From Alkalicoccus daliensis (GTDB lineage Bacteria; Bacillota; Bacilli; Bacillales; Salisediminibacteriaceae), in NCBI RefSeq assembly GCF_900103955.1, contig NZ_FNIL01000012.1:1-64000 (forward strand): DNA of 64,000 nt. Direction: 5' to 3'. The translations under genes were made by a program, and so were the position numbers. Of this stretch, positions 15,947-24,498 are shown in pieces; position 1 is the stretch's first letter, and the number at the start of each line of letters is the position of its first letter. The notes under the pieces were generated by a model, which was not told the origin of the DNA, made no database searches, and was given only the letters and a program-made list of their open reading frames with translations.

Positions 15947-17368
15947 TTACTTAACGTTCCAGACGACCAGCTTTTCCTCTGTCATTTCCTGCATCGAATA
16001 TTTAATTCCTTCTTTTCCGACTCCACTATCTTTCACCCCGCCGTAAGGCATATTATCGACTCTGAAGGTGGGGATATCATTGATAATAACGCCTCCTACT
16101 TCTAATGATCGAACTGCTTGAAACGCCGTTTGAATATCAGTTGTATAAATGCCTGCCTGGAGCCCATAGCTAGAAGCATTGATGGCTTCTATTCCTGCTT
16201 CCACAGATGCCACGGGATTAATTACCACAAGCGGAGCGAAAGCTTCCTGACAGGAGACACGGGCAGTTTCTTCTACTTTCGTTAATACCGTGGGTTCAAG
16301 GACTGCATTAGCAGTTTTTCCTCCGCTGACAATTTCCGCGCCCATTGCGGCTGCTTCCTCTATCCACGACAGGCTTCTTTCTGCTTCTGTTAAGGAGATA
16401 AGCGCTGAAATATCTGTATCTTCTTCCTGCGGATCTCCAATTACCAGCTTTTCTGTTTCTGCGGCTACTGCTTTTAACAATTCTTCGTATATATCCTTAT
16501 GAGCATACACCCGCTGCAGTGAGATACAGACCTGGCCCTGGTTATAAAAAGCTCCGAATACACAGCGTGCTGCTGCAGCTTTAATATCAGTATGCTTATC
16601 AATAATTACCCCAGCATTCGAACCTAGTTCCAACGTAATTTTTTTCAACCCCGCTTTTTTCTGAATGCTTTTTCCTACTTCCGGACTTCCGGTAAACGTA
16701 ATCATATCAACTTTATCACTGGTTACTATTTTATCGCCGACTATCCTTCCGCTTCCGGTAACGACGTTGATCCCCCCGGCAGGAAGCCCAGCCTCCTCAA
16801 ACAGTTCAGCTAAAAAGTAAGCACTTAACGGTGTCTGGGATGCCGGCTTCAGAACCACCGCGTTTCCACAGGCAATTGCCGGACCAACTTTATGTGCTAC
16901 CAGATTCATCGGAAAGTTAAAAGGAGTAATGGCCCCAATTACTCCTACAGGTTCACGTAGGGTATAGCCGATTTTTCCTCTTCCTCCTGCTGCGGCTTCC
17001 AATGGAACCATTTCTCCGGAAAGCCTTTTGGCTTCTTCCGCTGCGAACTGATACGTTTCTATCGTGCGGTTCATTTCATCTCTCGCATACTTTATTGGCT
17101 TTGCTGCTTCAGAAGCAATGATTCTTGCACCTTCTTCTTTGCGCTTGGTGAGCAATGTAACGAGATTGCTTAAAATTTCCGACCTCTCAAATGCAGTGAG
17201 ATGTTCCATTTTCTTCCGGCACTGATAGGCTGCTTCTATAGCCTCCTCCACCTCTTGTTCATCAGCCACCGGAATCTCCGCAATTATTTCCCCGCTATAG
17301 GGAGAGCGCAGCTCAGTATAGGAACGCGCCTGTCTCCATTTACCGTTTATATACATATCTTTTCTCAT
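15947..17368 (-). CDS. NAD(P)-dependent aldehyde dehydrogenase
   Basis: The 473-residue protein is a full-length ALDH. It has PFNFPMNLVAHKVGPA, the cofactor-binding FTGSPEVGK, the general base Glu in LELGSNAG and the catalytic Cys in FYNQGQVCISLQR. It would oxidise an aldehyde to the acid that the neighbouring ligase activates. It lies 24 bases after the acyl-CoA ligase and before dctP. It probably works with the iron alcohol dehydrogenase at 20235-21425. Confidence 0.88.
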   Translation of the reverse strand: MRKDMYINGKWRQARSYTELRSPYSGEIIAEIPVADEQEVEEAIEAAYQCRKKMEHLTAFERSEILSNLVTLLTKRKEEGARIIASEAAKPIKYARDEMNRTIETYQFAAEEAKRLSGEMVPLEAAAGGRGKIGYTLREPVGVIGAITPFNFPMNLVAHKVGPAIACGNAVVLKPASQTPLSAYFLAELFEEAGLPAGGINVVTGSGRIVGDKIVTSDKVDMITFTGSPEVGKSIQKKAGLKKITLELGSNAGVIIDKHTDIKAAAARCVFGAFYNQGQVCISLQRVYAHKDIYEELLKAVAAETEKLVIGDPQEEDTDISALISLTEAERSLSWIEEAAAMGAEIVSGGKTANAVLEPTVLTKVEETARVSCQEAFAPLVVINPVASVEAGIEAINASSYGLQAGIYTTDIQTAFQAVRSLEVGGVIINDIPTFRVDNMPYGGVKDSGVGKEGIKYSMQEMTEEKLVVWNVK

Positions 17369-17391
17369 ACAGCAGATTCCTTTCCGGGTGT

Positions 17392-19014
17392 TCAGGTTTT
17401 AATATTTCCGTTTGTTTTCAACAGTCTGCGCAGCAGCTTTCCTGTAGTCGTTTTAGGCAGGGCCTCTGTAAATTCTATTTCCCGCGGATACTTATAAGCG
17501 GACATTTTTTCACGCGCCCACTGGATCAGCTCTTCTTCTGTAATAAAAGCTGCCTGCTCTTCCAAAACAATAAAAGCTTTTACAGATTCTCCTCTCTTGG
17601 CGTCCGGGATTCCCACGACCGCTACTTCTCCCACAGCTGGATGCTGCACCAGCATTTTTTCTACTTCTTCCGGGAAAACACTGTAGCCGGAGCTCTTGAT
17701 CATTTCTTTGTTTCTGCCAAGGAAATGCAGATAGCCCTCTTCATCCATCAGCCCAATGTCCCCAGTGTAAAAAAAGGAATCGTGAAAACTTCGCTGCGTA
17801 GCTTCCTGTTTATTAAGATATCCTTTAAACACACTTGGACTTTTCACTACTATTTCTCCCTGTTTTCCTTGAGGCATTTCTTTTTCCGGTTCTTCCAGAT
17901 CCATTATTTTTATTTCTGTCTCATAGGTAGGTTTTCCCACAGTACCGTATTTGACATTATCAGGAGGCATCAGCGCATCCCCTGTGTGAGTTTCACTCAT
18001 TCCATAAGCAAATTCGAAGAGCGGAACACCTGAAACTTTCTCCCACTTATTTGAAATTTCTTCGCTTACCTGAATACCGAAGCTGGTCCCTAGATTCAAT
18101 CGTAGAGAAGTGAGGTCATTCTTTTCCTGTTGCGTTTCAGACCGCTTTATCAGATCCAGATTCATCGGGGGTGTCGTATATAGAATTGTAGCTTTGTACT
18201 TCTCCACTGCCTGCAGGAAAGCTGCTGGATCAAATCTGGTAAGCAGCACGATTGTTCCACCGGCCATCAGCGGACTGTTAAGACCAACGAGCATACCGGC
18301 GATATGAAATACAGGCATCACACTTAAAAATATGTCCTCCGAAGTAAACGAATAAGTGTTCAGCATACATTTCGTTTTAAACTCTGCGTTATTAAACGTG
18401 AGCATCGCTCCTTTAGGGGCGCCTGTACTTCCCGAGGTATAAACAATTAAGCTGACATCCTCTTTCATCTCCACCGCTGGATATTTCGATATACTCAAGG
18501 AAGCATCTGTAATCAATTTAAACAAATCTACTGATTCAACAATTTCTTTTTTTGCCTTCAGCGGTTCCGGGAATACTGGATAAGGCTCTTCCGGCAGAAA
18601 ATCTGCATAGCTTGTCGTAATCACCATTTCAACTTTTGTATTCGTGCGGATGTTATTGAATATCGGATACAGCGCATCAAGCATGACGATCACTTTCGCT
18701 TCCAGATCATTTAATTGATATTCCAGCTCCCACTCTTTAAACATTGGATTACAGGGACTTGTTACAGCACCCGCTTTCTGAATTCCCAGATTCGCAATAA
18801 TGTACTGGGGGGAATTCTGCAGATACAGAGCCACTTTGTCTCCTTTTTTAATCCCTTTCTCCATCAGATACGCAGCAAACCGGTCAGAATATTGATCCAG
18901 CTCGTGGTAGGTGATTTCTCTGCCGTAGTAATTGATTGCCGCTTTTTCAGGGGTTTTTCCCGCATGTTCCTGTACGTATTTGTAAATCGGCTGTCTTTTG
19001 CTGCCTAATTTCAT
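17392..19014 (-). CDS. Acyl-CoA synthetase (AMP-forming)
   Basis: The start is ATG 19014 after AGGAGGGATCCGTG, giving 540 residues. ANL-superfamily motifs are intact: the P-loop YTSGSTGAPKGAML, FEFAYGMSETH, YTGDIGLMDEEGYLHFLGR and the catalytic Lys in KTTTGKLLRR. It activates a carboxylic acid with ATP and CoA. Long-chain or aromatic acids are typical of this subgroup; the true substrate is unknown. Placed between a crotonase and an aldehyde dehydrogenase. Confidence 0.88.
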   Translation of the reverse strand: MKLGSKRQPIYKYVQEHAGKTPEKAAINYYGREITYHELDQYSDRFAAYLMEKGIKKGDKVALYLQNSPQYIIANLGIQKAGAVTSPCNPMFKEWELEYQLNDLEAKVIVMLDALYPIFNNIRTNTKVEMVITTSYADFLPEEPYPVFPEPLKAKKEIVESVDLFKLITDASLSISKYPAVEMKEDVSLIVYTSGSTGAPKGAMLTFNNAEFKTKCMLNTYSFTSEDIFLSVMPVFHIAGMLVGLNSPLMAGGTIVLLTRFDPAAFLQAVEKYKATILYTTPPMNLDLIKRSETQQEKNDLTSLRLNLGTSFGIQVSEEISNKWEKVSGVPLFEFAYGMSETHTGDALMPPDNVKYGTVGKPTYETEIKIMDLEEPEKEMPQGKQGEIVVKSPSVFKGYLNKQEATQRSFHDSFFYTGDIGLMDEEGYLHFLGRNKEMIKSSGYSVFPEEVEKMLVQHPAVGEVAVVGIPDAKRGESVKAFIVLEEQAAFITEEELIQWAREKMSAYKYPREIEFTEALPKTTTGKLLRRLLKTNGNIKT

Positions 19015-19031
19015 CACGGATCCCTCCTTCT

Positions 19032-19814
19032 TTACAGTCCTTTAAATACCGACTCCCTTTTTTGAGTAAAAGCTTCTTTGCCTTCCGAAAAATCTTCAGT
19101 ATGGAAAGATAATGTTGTGAGATAAGACTGTTCATCAAAGGCTTCTTCCATTGTTTTATTCAATGAACGGTTCAGTCCCAGCTTCATCAGCCCAATTGCT
19201 CTCGTTGCAGCGGAAGATAAATTTCCCGTCAGCTTATCTACGCTTTCTTTCAATTTTTCATCTGAAGTTACTTCATTCACTATCCCGAGGCTTTCCGCTT
19301 CTTTTGCAGTTAGCATTTTTCCGGTAAATAACAGCTCACTCGTTTTGTGATAACCAATGATCTGCGGCAGCAGTGATGTTCCGGCTGCAATGCCACGTAA
19401 TACAAACGGCAGACCAAGCTTTGTTTTTTCAGCAGCAATGATAATGTCCGCCCCTAACGCAATTTCCAGCCCGGCTCCGAGTGCGTGCCCATGAATCTTT
19501 GCGATAATCGGCTTTTCTGTCTTTCTCATCGCCAGGACGACTTCCGGATATCCTCTTCTAAATTCCGTCAGTTTTTCCTTGGGATTCGGGTGTTTTTCTG
19601 TGCCCATATCAATTAAATCATCCCCTGCGCAGAAAGACCTGCCTTTTCCTTCTAATACGATGACTCTTACGTGCTCATCTAAATTAAACTGCTGGAAAAG
19701 ATGAATCAGATCGGCAATCATATCATTGTTCAGTGCATTGAGACTGTCCGGCCGGTTCAGTGCAATAGTAGCAATCCCTTTATTCAGTGAGTGCTGTACG
19801 AGTGCTTCCTTCAT
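19032..19814 (-). CDS. Enoyl-CoA hydratase/isomerase (crotonase)
   Basis: The 260-residue crotonase has ALNRPDSLNALN, SFCAGDDL (the oxyanion-hole Ala-Gly) and KIHGHALGAGLEIALGADI. In the second active loop, where hydratases carry a catalytic Glu, the sequence reads RGIAAGTSLLPQIIG. This suggests an isomerase-like or otherwise altered reaction rather than plain hydration. GGAGGAGG precedes the ATG. It overlaps the end of the thioesterase gene by 35 bases. Confidence 0.82.
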   Translation of the reverse strand: MKEALVQHSLNKGIATIALNRPDSLNALNNDMIADLIHLFQQFNLDEHVRVIVLEGKGRSFCAGDDLIDMGTEKHPNPKEKLTEFRRGYPEVVLAMRKTEKPIIAKIHGHALGAGLEIALGADIIIAAEKTKLGLPFVLRGIAAGTSLLPQIIGYHKTSELLFTGKMLTAKEAESLGIVNEVTSDEKLKESVDKLTGNLSSAATRAIGLMKLGLNRSLNKTMEEAFDEQSYLTTLSFHTEDFSEGKEAFTQKRESVFKGL

Positions 19815-20214
19815 TATTTTCCTCCTCCACGGTGTGTTCGCTGAGCTTTCTTTTTATCACTTCAGGAATTGCTGCTGATTTTTGTGCAGCCAGGTCAAAG
19901 TTTACGTATACTGCTTCATTTTGCGCACAGAGTGTTTCATTCTGCCAAAGTTCTTCATACAGCTCCAGACTGGAGTTTCCTATTCTCTTCACCCAGGTTC
20001 TTACTTCTGCATCAGTTCCAAAGTGAACTTGATGCTTGAACTGAAGCGTAGTTTTTACAATAATCATCTTCCATTGGTGAAAGGATAAGTCCGGTGTAAA
20101 CAGCTTGAAAATTTCCAGACGGCCTGCTTCAAACCAGACCGGCAGGGTGGCATTGTTGATATGGCCTACGCCATCTGTCTCGGAAACTCTCGGGACTATC
20201 ACAGTTGTATACAT
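19780..20214 (-). CDS. Acyl-CoA thioesterase (4-HBT family)
   Basis: The 144-residue hotdog protein carries SETDGVGHINNATLPVWFE, the Asp/His/Asn catalytic loop of YbgC/4-HBT thioesterases. AGGAGGAAGAGT precedes the ATG. Its last 35 bases overlap the crotonase gene, so the two are probably translationally coupled. This is the second thioesterase of the unit and could release the free acid product. Confidence 0.8.
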   Translation of the reverse strand: MYTTVIVPRVSETDGVGHINNATLPVWFEAGRLEIFKLFTPDLSFHQWKMIIVKTTLQFKHQVHFGTDAEVRTWVKRIGNSSLELYEELWQNETLCAQNEAVYVNFDLAAQKSAAIPEVIKRKLSEHTVEEENNEGSTRTALTE

Positions 20215-20234
20215 ACTCTTCCTCCTTTCTCTGC

Positions 20235-21425
20235 TTATGGGATATAGGACGTTTTCGGTGCTGCTTTCTCTGCGCCTTCCCAGGCACTCTTATATATAGA
20301 ATAAATATCTTCTTTCGCAAGCGGATAAGGGCTTCTCTGCAGCAATCGCTGCTGCTCCATTGCATTTTCTGTCAGTCCCTTTAAGTCCTCCAGCTTTATA
20401 CCGTAATGCTTGAGAGAGGCAGGAATATGAATTCTTCCAGTGAATTGTTTTAATAATGATAAATAATCGCTGGATGAATACTGTTTTTCTTCGGCAAAAT
20501 AAGGATCAATCAGAGATGCTACTTTTTTCATTTTTTCGGGACAGCTTCCACTGATGTAGGAGATCACATACGGTAGTAAAACGGCATTGGACTCTCCGTG
20601 CGCCACTTGAAATTTACTTCCCAGTGGGTAAGCAAGCGCATGAACACCGGCCACACCGGCGTGAAAAAATGCCATTCCAGCAAGAAAGCTTCCTTCACTT
20701 AATGCTGCCCTTGCCTCCCGGTCATTTCCGTTTATTACTGCCGCTTCCAGTGATCCATGGATCAGTTCAATTGCTTTCAGCGCAAGTGCATCTGTTACAG
20801 TATTTGCCTGATTTGATAAGTATGCTTCAATTGCGTGTGTAATTGCATCCGCACCGGTAGCTCCTGTGATCGCGGGCGGCACTGACATTGTTAATGCCGG
20901 ATCTACAAGTGCTACATCTGCCAGCATATGTTCATGTACAATGACATCCTTTGTCCCATCCAGCGACAATACAGAAATGTTGGTAACTTCACTGCCCGTA
21001 CCTGAAGTAGTCGGTATTAAAATTTTAGGAAGTCCTTTATGCTTAATGCTCCGTTCTCCGCTTATGTTGAGATAATCTTTTACTTCTCCTTCGTGCGCTG
21101 ATAAGACCGCTGCAATTTTTGCAATGTCCAGTATACTCCCTCCTCCCAGCCCGATCACGCAGTCCACACGCTGTTCTTTTGTGTAATCTACAATCGACTG
21201 GGCACATGCCAGAGATGGTTCTGCTTCTACATCGGAATAAATTTTCACTTCAAATTGTTTTTCCAGATGTTGAATTATTTCTTTAATTACATGTAATTCT
21301 TTTAAAATTTCATCTGTAATAATCAGTACTTTTGAAGCTTTCAGAGCATCCACTTCCTGATGGAGACTATCAGTAATGCTCCAGCCAAATTTCGAAACTG
21401 CAGGAAACTTAAGTTCATATGTCAT
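20235..21425 (-). CDS. Iron-containing alcohol dehydrogenase
   Basis: The start is ATG 21425 after AAAGGTGAAGAAA (a GTG three codons earlier is less well placed), giving 396 residues. Family marks are CVIGLGGGSILDIAKIAA, PTTSGTGSEVT and the metal-binding DAITHAIEAYLS, then HAGVAGVHALAYPLG and VAHGESNAVLLPYVI. It would oxidise an alcohol to the aldehyde used by the dehydrogenase at 15947-17368. It is only distantly related to the enzyme at 4563-5726. Confidence 0.88.
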   Translation of the reverse strand: MTYELKFPAVSKFGWSITDSLHQEVDALKASKVLIITDEILKELHVIKEIIQHLEKQFEVKIYSDVEAEPSLACAQSIVDYTKEQRVDCVIGLGGGSILDIAKIAAVLSAHEGEVKDYLNISGERSIKHKGLPKILIPTTSGTGSEVTNISVLSLDGTKDVIVHEHMLADVALVDPALTMSVPPAITGATGADAITHAIEAYLSNQANTVTDALALKAIELIHGSLEAAVINGNDREARAALSEGSFLAGMAFFHAGVAGVHALAYPLGSKFQVAHGESNAVLLPYVISYISGSCPEKMKKVASLIDPYFAEEKQYSSSDYLSLLKQFTGRIHIPASLKHYGIKLEDLKGLTENAMEQQRLLQRSPYPLAKEDIYSIYKSAWEGAEKAAPKTSYIP

Positions 21426-21449
21426 TTTCTTCACCTTTTCTGCCTGTTT

Positions 21450-22220
21450 TTAATGTCCTTGGAAAACTGCCTTTCTTTTTTCAAGAAATGCCTCTATTCC
21501 TTCCTGCTTATCTTTCGTTTCAAACAAAACAGCCTGTGCCATTTTTTCTATTAACAATCCCTGTGCTCCCTCCCCCTGTTTCACAGCCAGTTTCGTTAAC
21601 TCCGCGGCAAGAGGGCCTTTACTGGAGATTTTTTCAGTTAATTTCTTTACCCGGTCCTCTATGCTTTCCAGGGGATGAAGCTCACTTACGATTCCCCATT
21701 CCAGCGCTGTCTGTGCATTTACAATTTCACCGGTTAAACACAAATATAAGGCACGTCCTTCTCCAGCAACTTTGGTTAAGCGCTGGGTCCCTCCTGCTCC
21801 GGGAAGAATGGCGAGATTCAGCTCCGGAAACCCAAACTTCGCATTTTCTGCAGCAATCCGGATATCACAGGCAAGCGCTAATTCAAATCCTCCGCCAAGC
21901 GCATAGCCTTTTACTTTTGCAATGGTAGGCTTTCTGCACTGATAAATTGCTGTAAAAATTTCCTGCATACCACCCGGCTCCATCATTTCCTGCGATTTTT
22001 TATTTTTCAGTTCTTCAATGTCGGCTCCTGCAGCAAAAGCCTTTTCTCCTTCTCCCGAAATAACGATGCATTGCACATCTTCTCTCTTGTCACACTGCCT
22101 GACAGCATCTGCAATTTCTTCTGCCACTTTCAAGCTGAGAGCGTTCAATACTTCGGGACGGTGGATCGTAATATAGGCGGCAGTCTCTTTTATCTCACAG
22201 GTAACTTCCGATTGATTCAT
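21450..22220 (-). CDS. Enoyl-CoA hydratase
   Basis: The start is ATG 22220 after GAGGATGCAT, giving 256 residues. It is a typical hydratase: HRPEVLNALS, AFAAGADIEEL, KVKGYALGGGFELALACDI and FPELNLAILPGAGGTQRL, with both catalytic Glu positions present. It adds water to 2-enoyl-CoA. It follows the 3-hydroxyacyl-CoA dehydrogenase by 14 bases, so it acts in the preceding step of the same beta-oxidation spiral. Confidence 0.9.
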   Translation of the reverse strand: MNQSEVTCEIKETAAYITIHRPEVLNALSLKVAEEIADAVRQCDKREDVQCIVISGEGEKAFAAGADIEELKNKKSQEMMEPGGMQEIFTAIYQCRKPTIAKVKGYALGGGFELALACDIRIAAENAKFGFPELNLAILPGAGGTQRLTKVAGEGRALYLCLTGEIVNAQTALEWGIVSELHPLESIEDRVKKLTEKISSKGPLAAELTKLAVKQGEGAQGLLIEKMAQAVLFETKDKQEGIEAFLEKRKAVFQGH

Positions 22221-22234
22221 ATGCATCCTCTTTT

Positions 22235-23095
22235 CTAATATTGATAAAAGCCTTCTCCACTTTTTTTGCCTAATTTACCTTCTTCATATTTCTGCACTAA
22301 CGTTTTCTGCGGATAATCTTTTTCTTCACCGGTTTCTTCATATTTAATTTTTCTAATATGATAGTTCACATCGATGCCGGTGAGATCCATTAATTTAAAA
22401 GGCCCGATCGGATAATTTAATCCTTTCGTACACGCCAGGTCTATTTCTTCGATCGTTGCTATTCCTTCCTCCATTAAGTAGATCGCTTCATCGAATACTG
22501 CATTTAAAATCCGGTTGACTGTAAAACCGTAAATTTCCTTTTTAAGAAGTATGGGCGTTTTTCCGATATCTTCTGCAAATTTCATTGCTTTGGAAACTGT
22601 TTCTTCCGAAGTCTGCGGGTTCTTTACTACTTCTACCAGTTCCATTACCAGGGCCGGATTAAAAAAGTGGATGTTGCACACTTTCTCTGCTCTCGAAGTA
22701 GCATCCGCTAACTGGGAACTCACAATCGTAGAGCTGTTGGTAGCGAGTATCGCAGTGGCAGGTGCCGCCTTATCAAGTGCAGAAAATACTTTCCTTTTGA
22801 TTTCTAAATTTTCTATCACGGCTTCTATTACCAGGTCCGCTTCCGCCACAGCTTCCTCCAGGTCTGTAGAGAAATTCAGCTTCTGAAAAGCTTTCTCTAC
22901 TATTTCTTTAGGCATTCTTTTTTTCTCTACTTTTCGGTTAAGTATATTTTGCAGCTCTGCCTCGGCTTTTTTTAACTGTTCTTCTTTTATGTCATGCAGT
23001 GTGACTTCACATCCTCCTAAGGCAGCACTCATTGCAATCTGTGCTCCCATCGCTCCTGCACCGATAACACTTACCTTTTCAATATAGTTATTCAT
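22235..23095 (-). CDS. 3-hydroxybutyryl-CoA dehydrogenase type
   Basis: The 286-residue protein has the N-terminal NAD fold (VSVIGAGAMGAQIAMSAALG), the catalytic His in VCNIHFFNPALVMELVEV and the C-terminal domain GFTVNRILNAVFDEAIYLMEEG. It oxidises 3-hydroxyacyl-CoA to 3-ketoacyl-CoA. Its start lies inside the last eight bases of the thiolase gene, which implies coupled translation. Confidence 0.92.
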   Translation of the reverse strand: MNNYIEKVSVIGAGAMGAQIAMSAALGGCEVTLHDIKEEQLKKAEAELQNILNRKVEKKRMPKEIVEKAFQKLNFSTDLEEAVAEADLVIEAVIENLEIKRKVFSALDKAAPATAILATNSSTIVSSQLADATSRAEKVCNIHFFNPALVMELVEVVKNPQTSEETVSKAMKFAEDIGKTPILLKKEIYGFTVNRILNAVFDEAIYLMEEGIATIEEIDLACTKGLNYPIGPFKLMDLTGIDVNYHIRKIKYEETGEEKDYPQKTLVQKYEEGKLGKKSGEGFYQY

Positions 23096-24269
23096 GCTTC
23101 TCCCCCTCCGGTCTCTTTAGAATCATTGCAATCCCCTGACCACCGCCGATACAGGCACTGACAATTGCCGTGCTTAAATTCTGCCTTTTTAATTCGTAAA
23201 GCACTTTGGTAATTAAGATAGCACCTGTCGCTGCAATTGGATGACCGTGTGCTATTGCGCCACCGGAAACATTCAGCATCTCCGGGGCTATCTTTAATTC
23301 ACGCTGACAGGCGAGCACCTGAGCCGCAAAAGCTTCATTTATTTCTACCAGATCTATTTCCTCCAGCGTCATTTCTGCTTCCTCAAGCACTTTTTGAATC
23401 GCAGGCACCGGCCCGATGCCCATGTAATCGGGTGCTACTCCTACCACAGCCGTATGGATGATTTCACCTAAAACATCCAGATTTCTATTTTCTGCTTCTT
23501 TTTCAGACATTACTACGAGCGCCGCTGCCGCATCATTTAATCCAGAGGAAGAACCTGCCGTTACAGATCCTTCCTTTTTAAATACCGCCTTAAGATTATT
23601 TAACTGTTCTATGTTTATGTCGGGTCTCGGATGTTCATCGATTTGAAAATGGTTCACATTGCCTTTTCTATCTGTTACTGCAATTGGCAGGATCTGTTCC
23701 TTAAATCGTTCCTCTTCCATCGCTTTTTTCATTTTCTGCTGACTTTCATAAGCAAATTTGTCTTGTTCTTCTTTAGATATATGATATTTTTCTGCAAGAT
23801 TTTCTGCAGTAAGCCCCATCGGCGTGTCGTTCCATTCTGGAGGTGTCAGCGCACGCGGCAGAAATTCCGGCGGCCTGGTATCGAAAGGTTTCGCTGACGG
23901 AGCAAGTAAATAGGGAGTGTGCGTCATACTTTCCGTTCCTCCTGCTACTGCAATTTTTCCGCTCGTCTGTACAAACTGCGCCGCGAGAAATACTGCATTG
24001 ATTCCAGAACCGCACTGCCTGTCGATCGTAAGCCCCGGAGTGGTCTCCTCGAGCCCCGCGTGAAGTGCTGAAACTCTGGCAATGTTTCCATAGCTGGATA
24101 ACGTATTTCCGAAAATAACATCTGCGACATCCTTATTTTCTATATTTACCCGGTTCAACGCTTCCCGGATGACGGATCCGCTGTATTCATAAGGCTGTTG
24201 CGAAGACAGGCTTCCTCCTTTTTTTGCGATAGCAGTTCTTACTGCAGATACGATTACGGGTTTATTCAC
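23088..24269 (-). CDS. Acetyl-CoA acyltransferase (thiolase)
   Basis: The 393-residue thiolase starts with GTG after GGGAGCGATACAG. Catalytic residues are visible: the nucleophile Cys in TIDRQCGSGINAV, His in NVSGGAIAHGHPIAATGA and the second Cys in VSACIGGGQGIAM. It cleaves 3-ketoacyl-CoA to acetyl-CoA. It is the first gene of the unit, 40 bases after the sigma-54 promoter. Confidence 0.92.
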   Translation of the reverse strand: MNKPVIVSAVRTAIAKKGGSLSSQQPYEYSGSVIREALNRVNIENKDVADVIFGNTLSSYGNIARVSALHAGLEETTPGLTIDRQCGSGINAVFLAAQFVQTSGKIAVAGGTESMTHTPYLLAPSAKPFDTRPPEFLPRALTPPEWNDTPMGLTAENLAEKYHISKEEQDKFAYESQQKMKKAMEEERFKEQILPIAVTDRKGNVNHFQIDEHPRPDINIEQLNNLKAVFKKEGSVTAGSSSGLNDAAAALVVMSEKEAENRNLDVLGEIIHTAVVGVAPDYMGIGPVPAIQKVLEEAEMTLEEIDLVEINEAFAAQVLACQRELKIAPEMLNVSGGAIAHGHPIAATGAILITKVLYELKRQNLSTAIVSACIGGGQGIAMILKRPEGEKHE

Positions 24270-24308
24270 CTGTATCGCTCCCTTCTTTTAAACTGTACTC
24301 TTAATATA

Positions 24309-24324
24309 CGCAAGACCCGTGCCA
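24309..24324 (-). promoter_or_regulatory. Sigma-54 (SigL) promoter of the catabolic unit
   Basis: On the minus strand TGGCAC (24324-24319), a five-base spacer and TTGCG (24313-24309) match the -24/-12 consensus TGGCAC-N5-TTGCA. It lies 40 bases before the thiolase start and faces the divergent sigma-54 activator gene. Confidence 0.88.
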
Positions 24325-24363
24325 ACTTTTAAAAACGTGCACAGCGCCATTTCAATTTCGTCT

Positions 24364-24484
24364 GTGGTGTTTTTTTTAACCACTAAATATGGTATTTTAA
24401 ATATAACAATCAAATTGATAGCGCTTACAAAGAGTTTTTCAGCTACGGTTATAAAAATAACCATGTGGTGTATTTAATAACCAC
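24364..24484. promoter_or_regulatory. Candidate enhancer sites for the sigma-54 activator
   Basis: Two 20-bp imperfect palindromes share GTGGTG....AACCAC: one at 24364-24383 and one at 24465-24484. A perfect palindrome GGTTAT-AAAA-ATAACC lies between them at 24447-24462. The sites are 40 to 160 bases upstream of the -24 box, where enhancer binding is expected. The inner copies abut the ribosome site of the activator gene, which suggests autoregulation. Binding is inferred. Confidence 0.6.
24416..24429 (+). promoter_or_regulatory. cre (CcpA) box in the divergent promoter region
   Basis: TGATAGCGCTTACA fits TGWNANCGNTNWCA at every fixed position. It lies between the two palindromes, so bound CcpA would interfere with activation of the catabolic unit or of the regulator gene during growth on preferred sugars. 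Confidence 0.7.
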
Positions 24485-24498
24485 GAGAAAGGAAAGCT

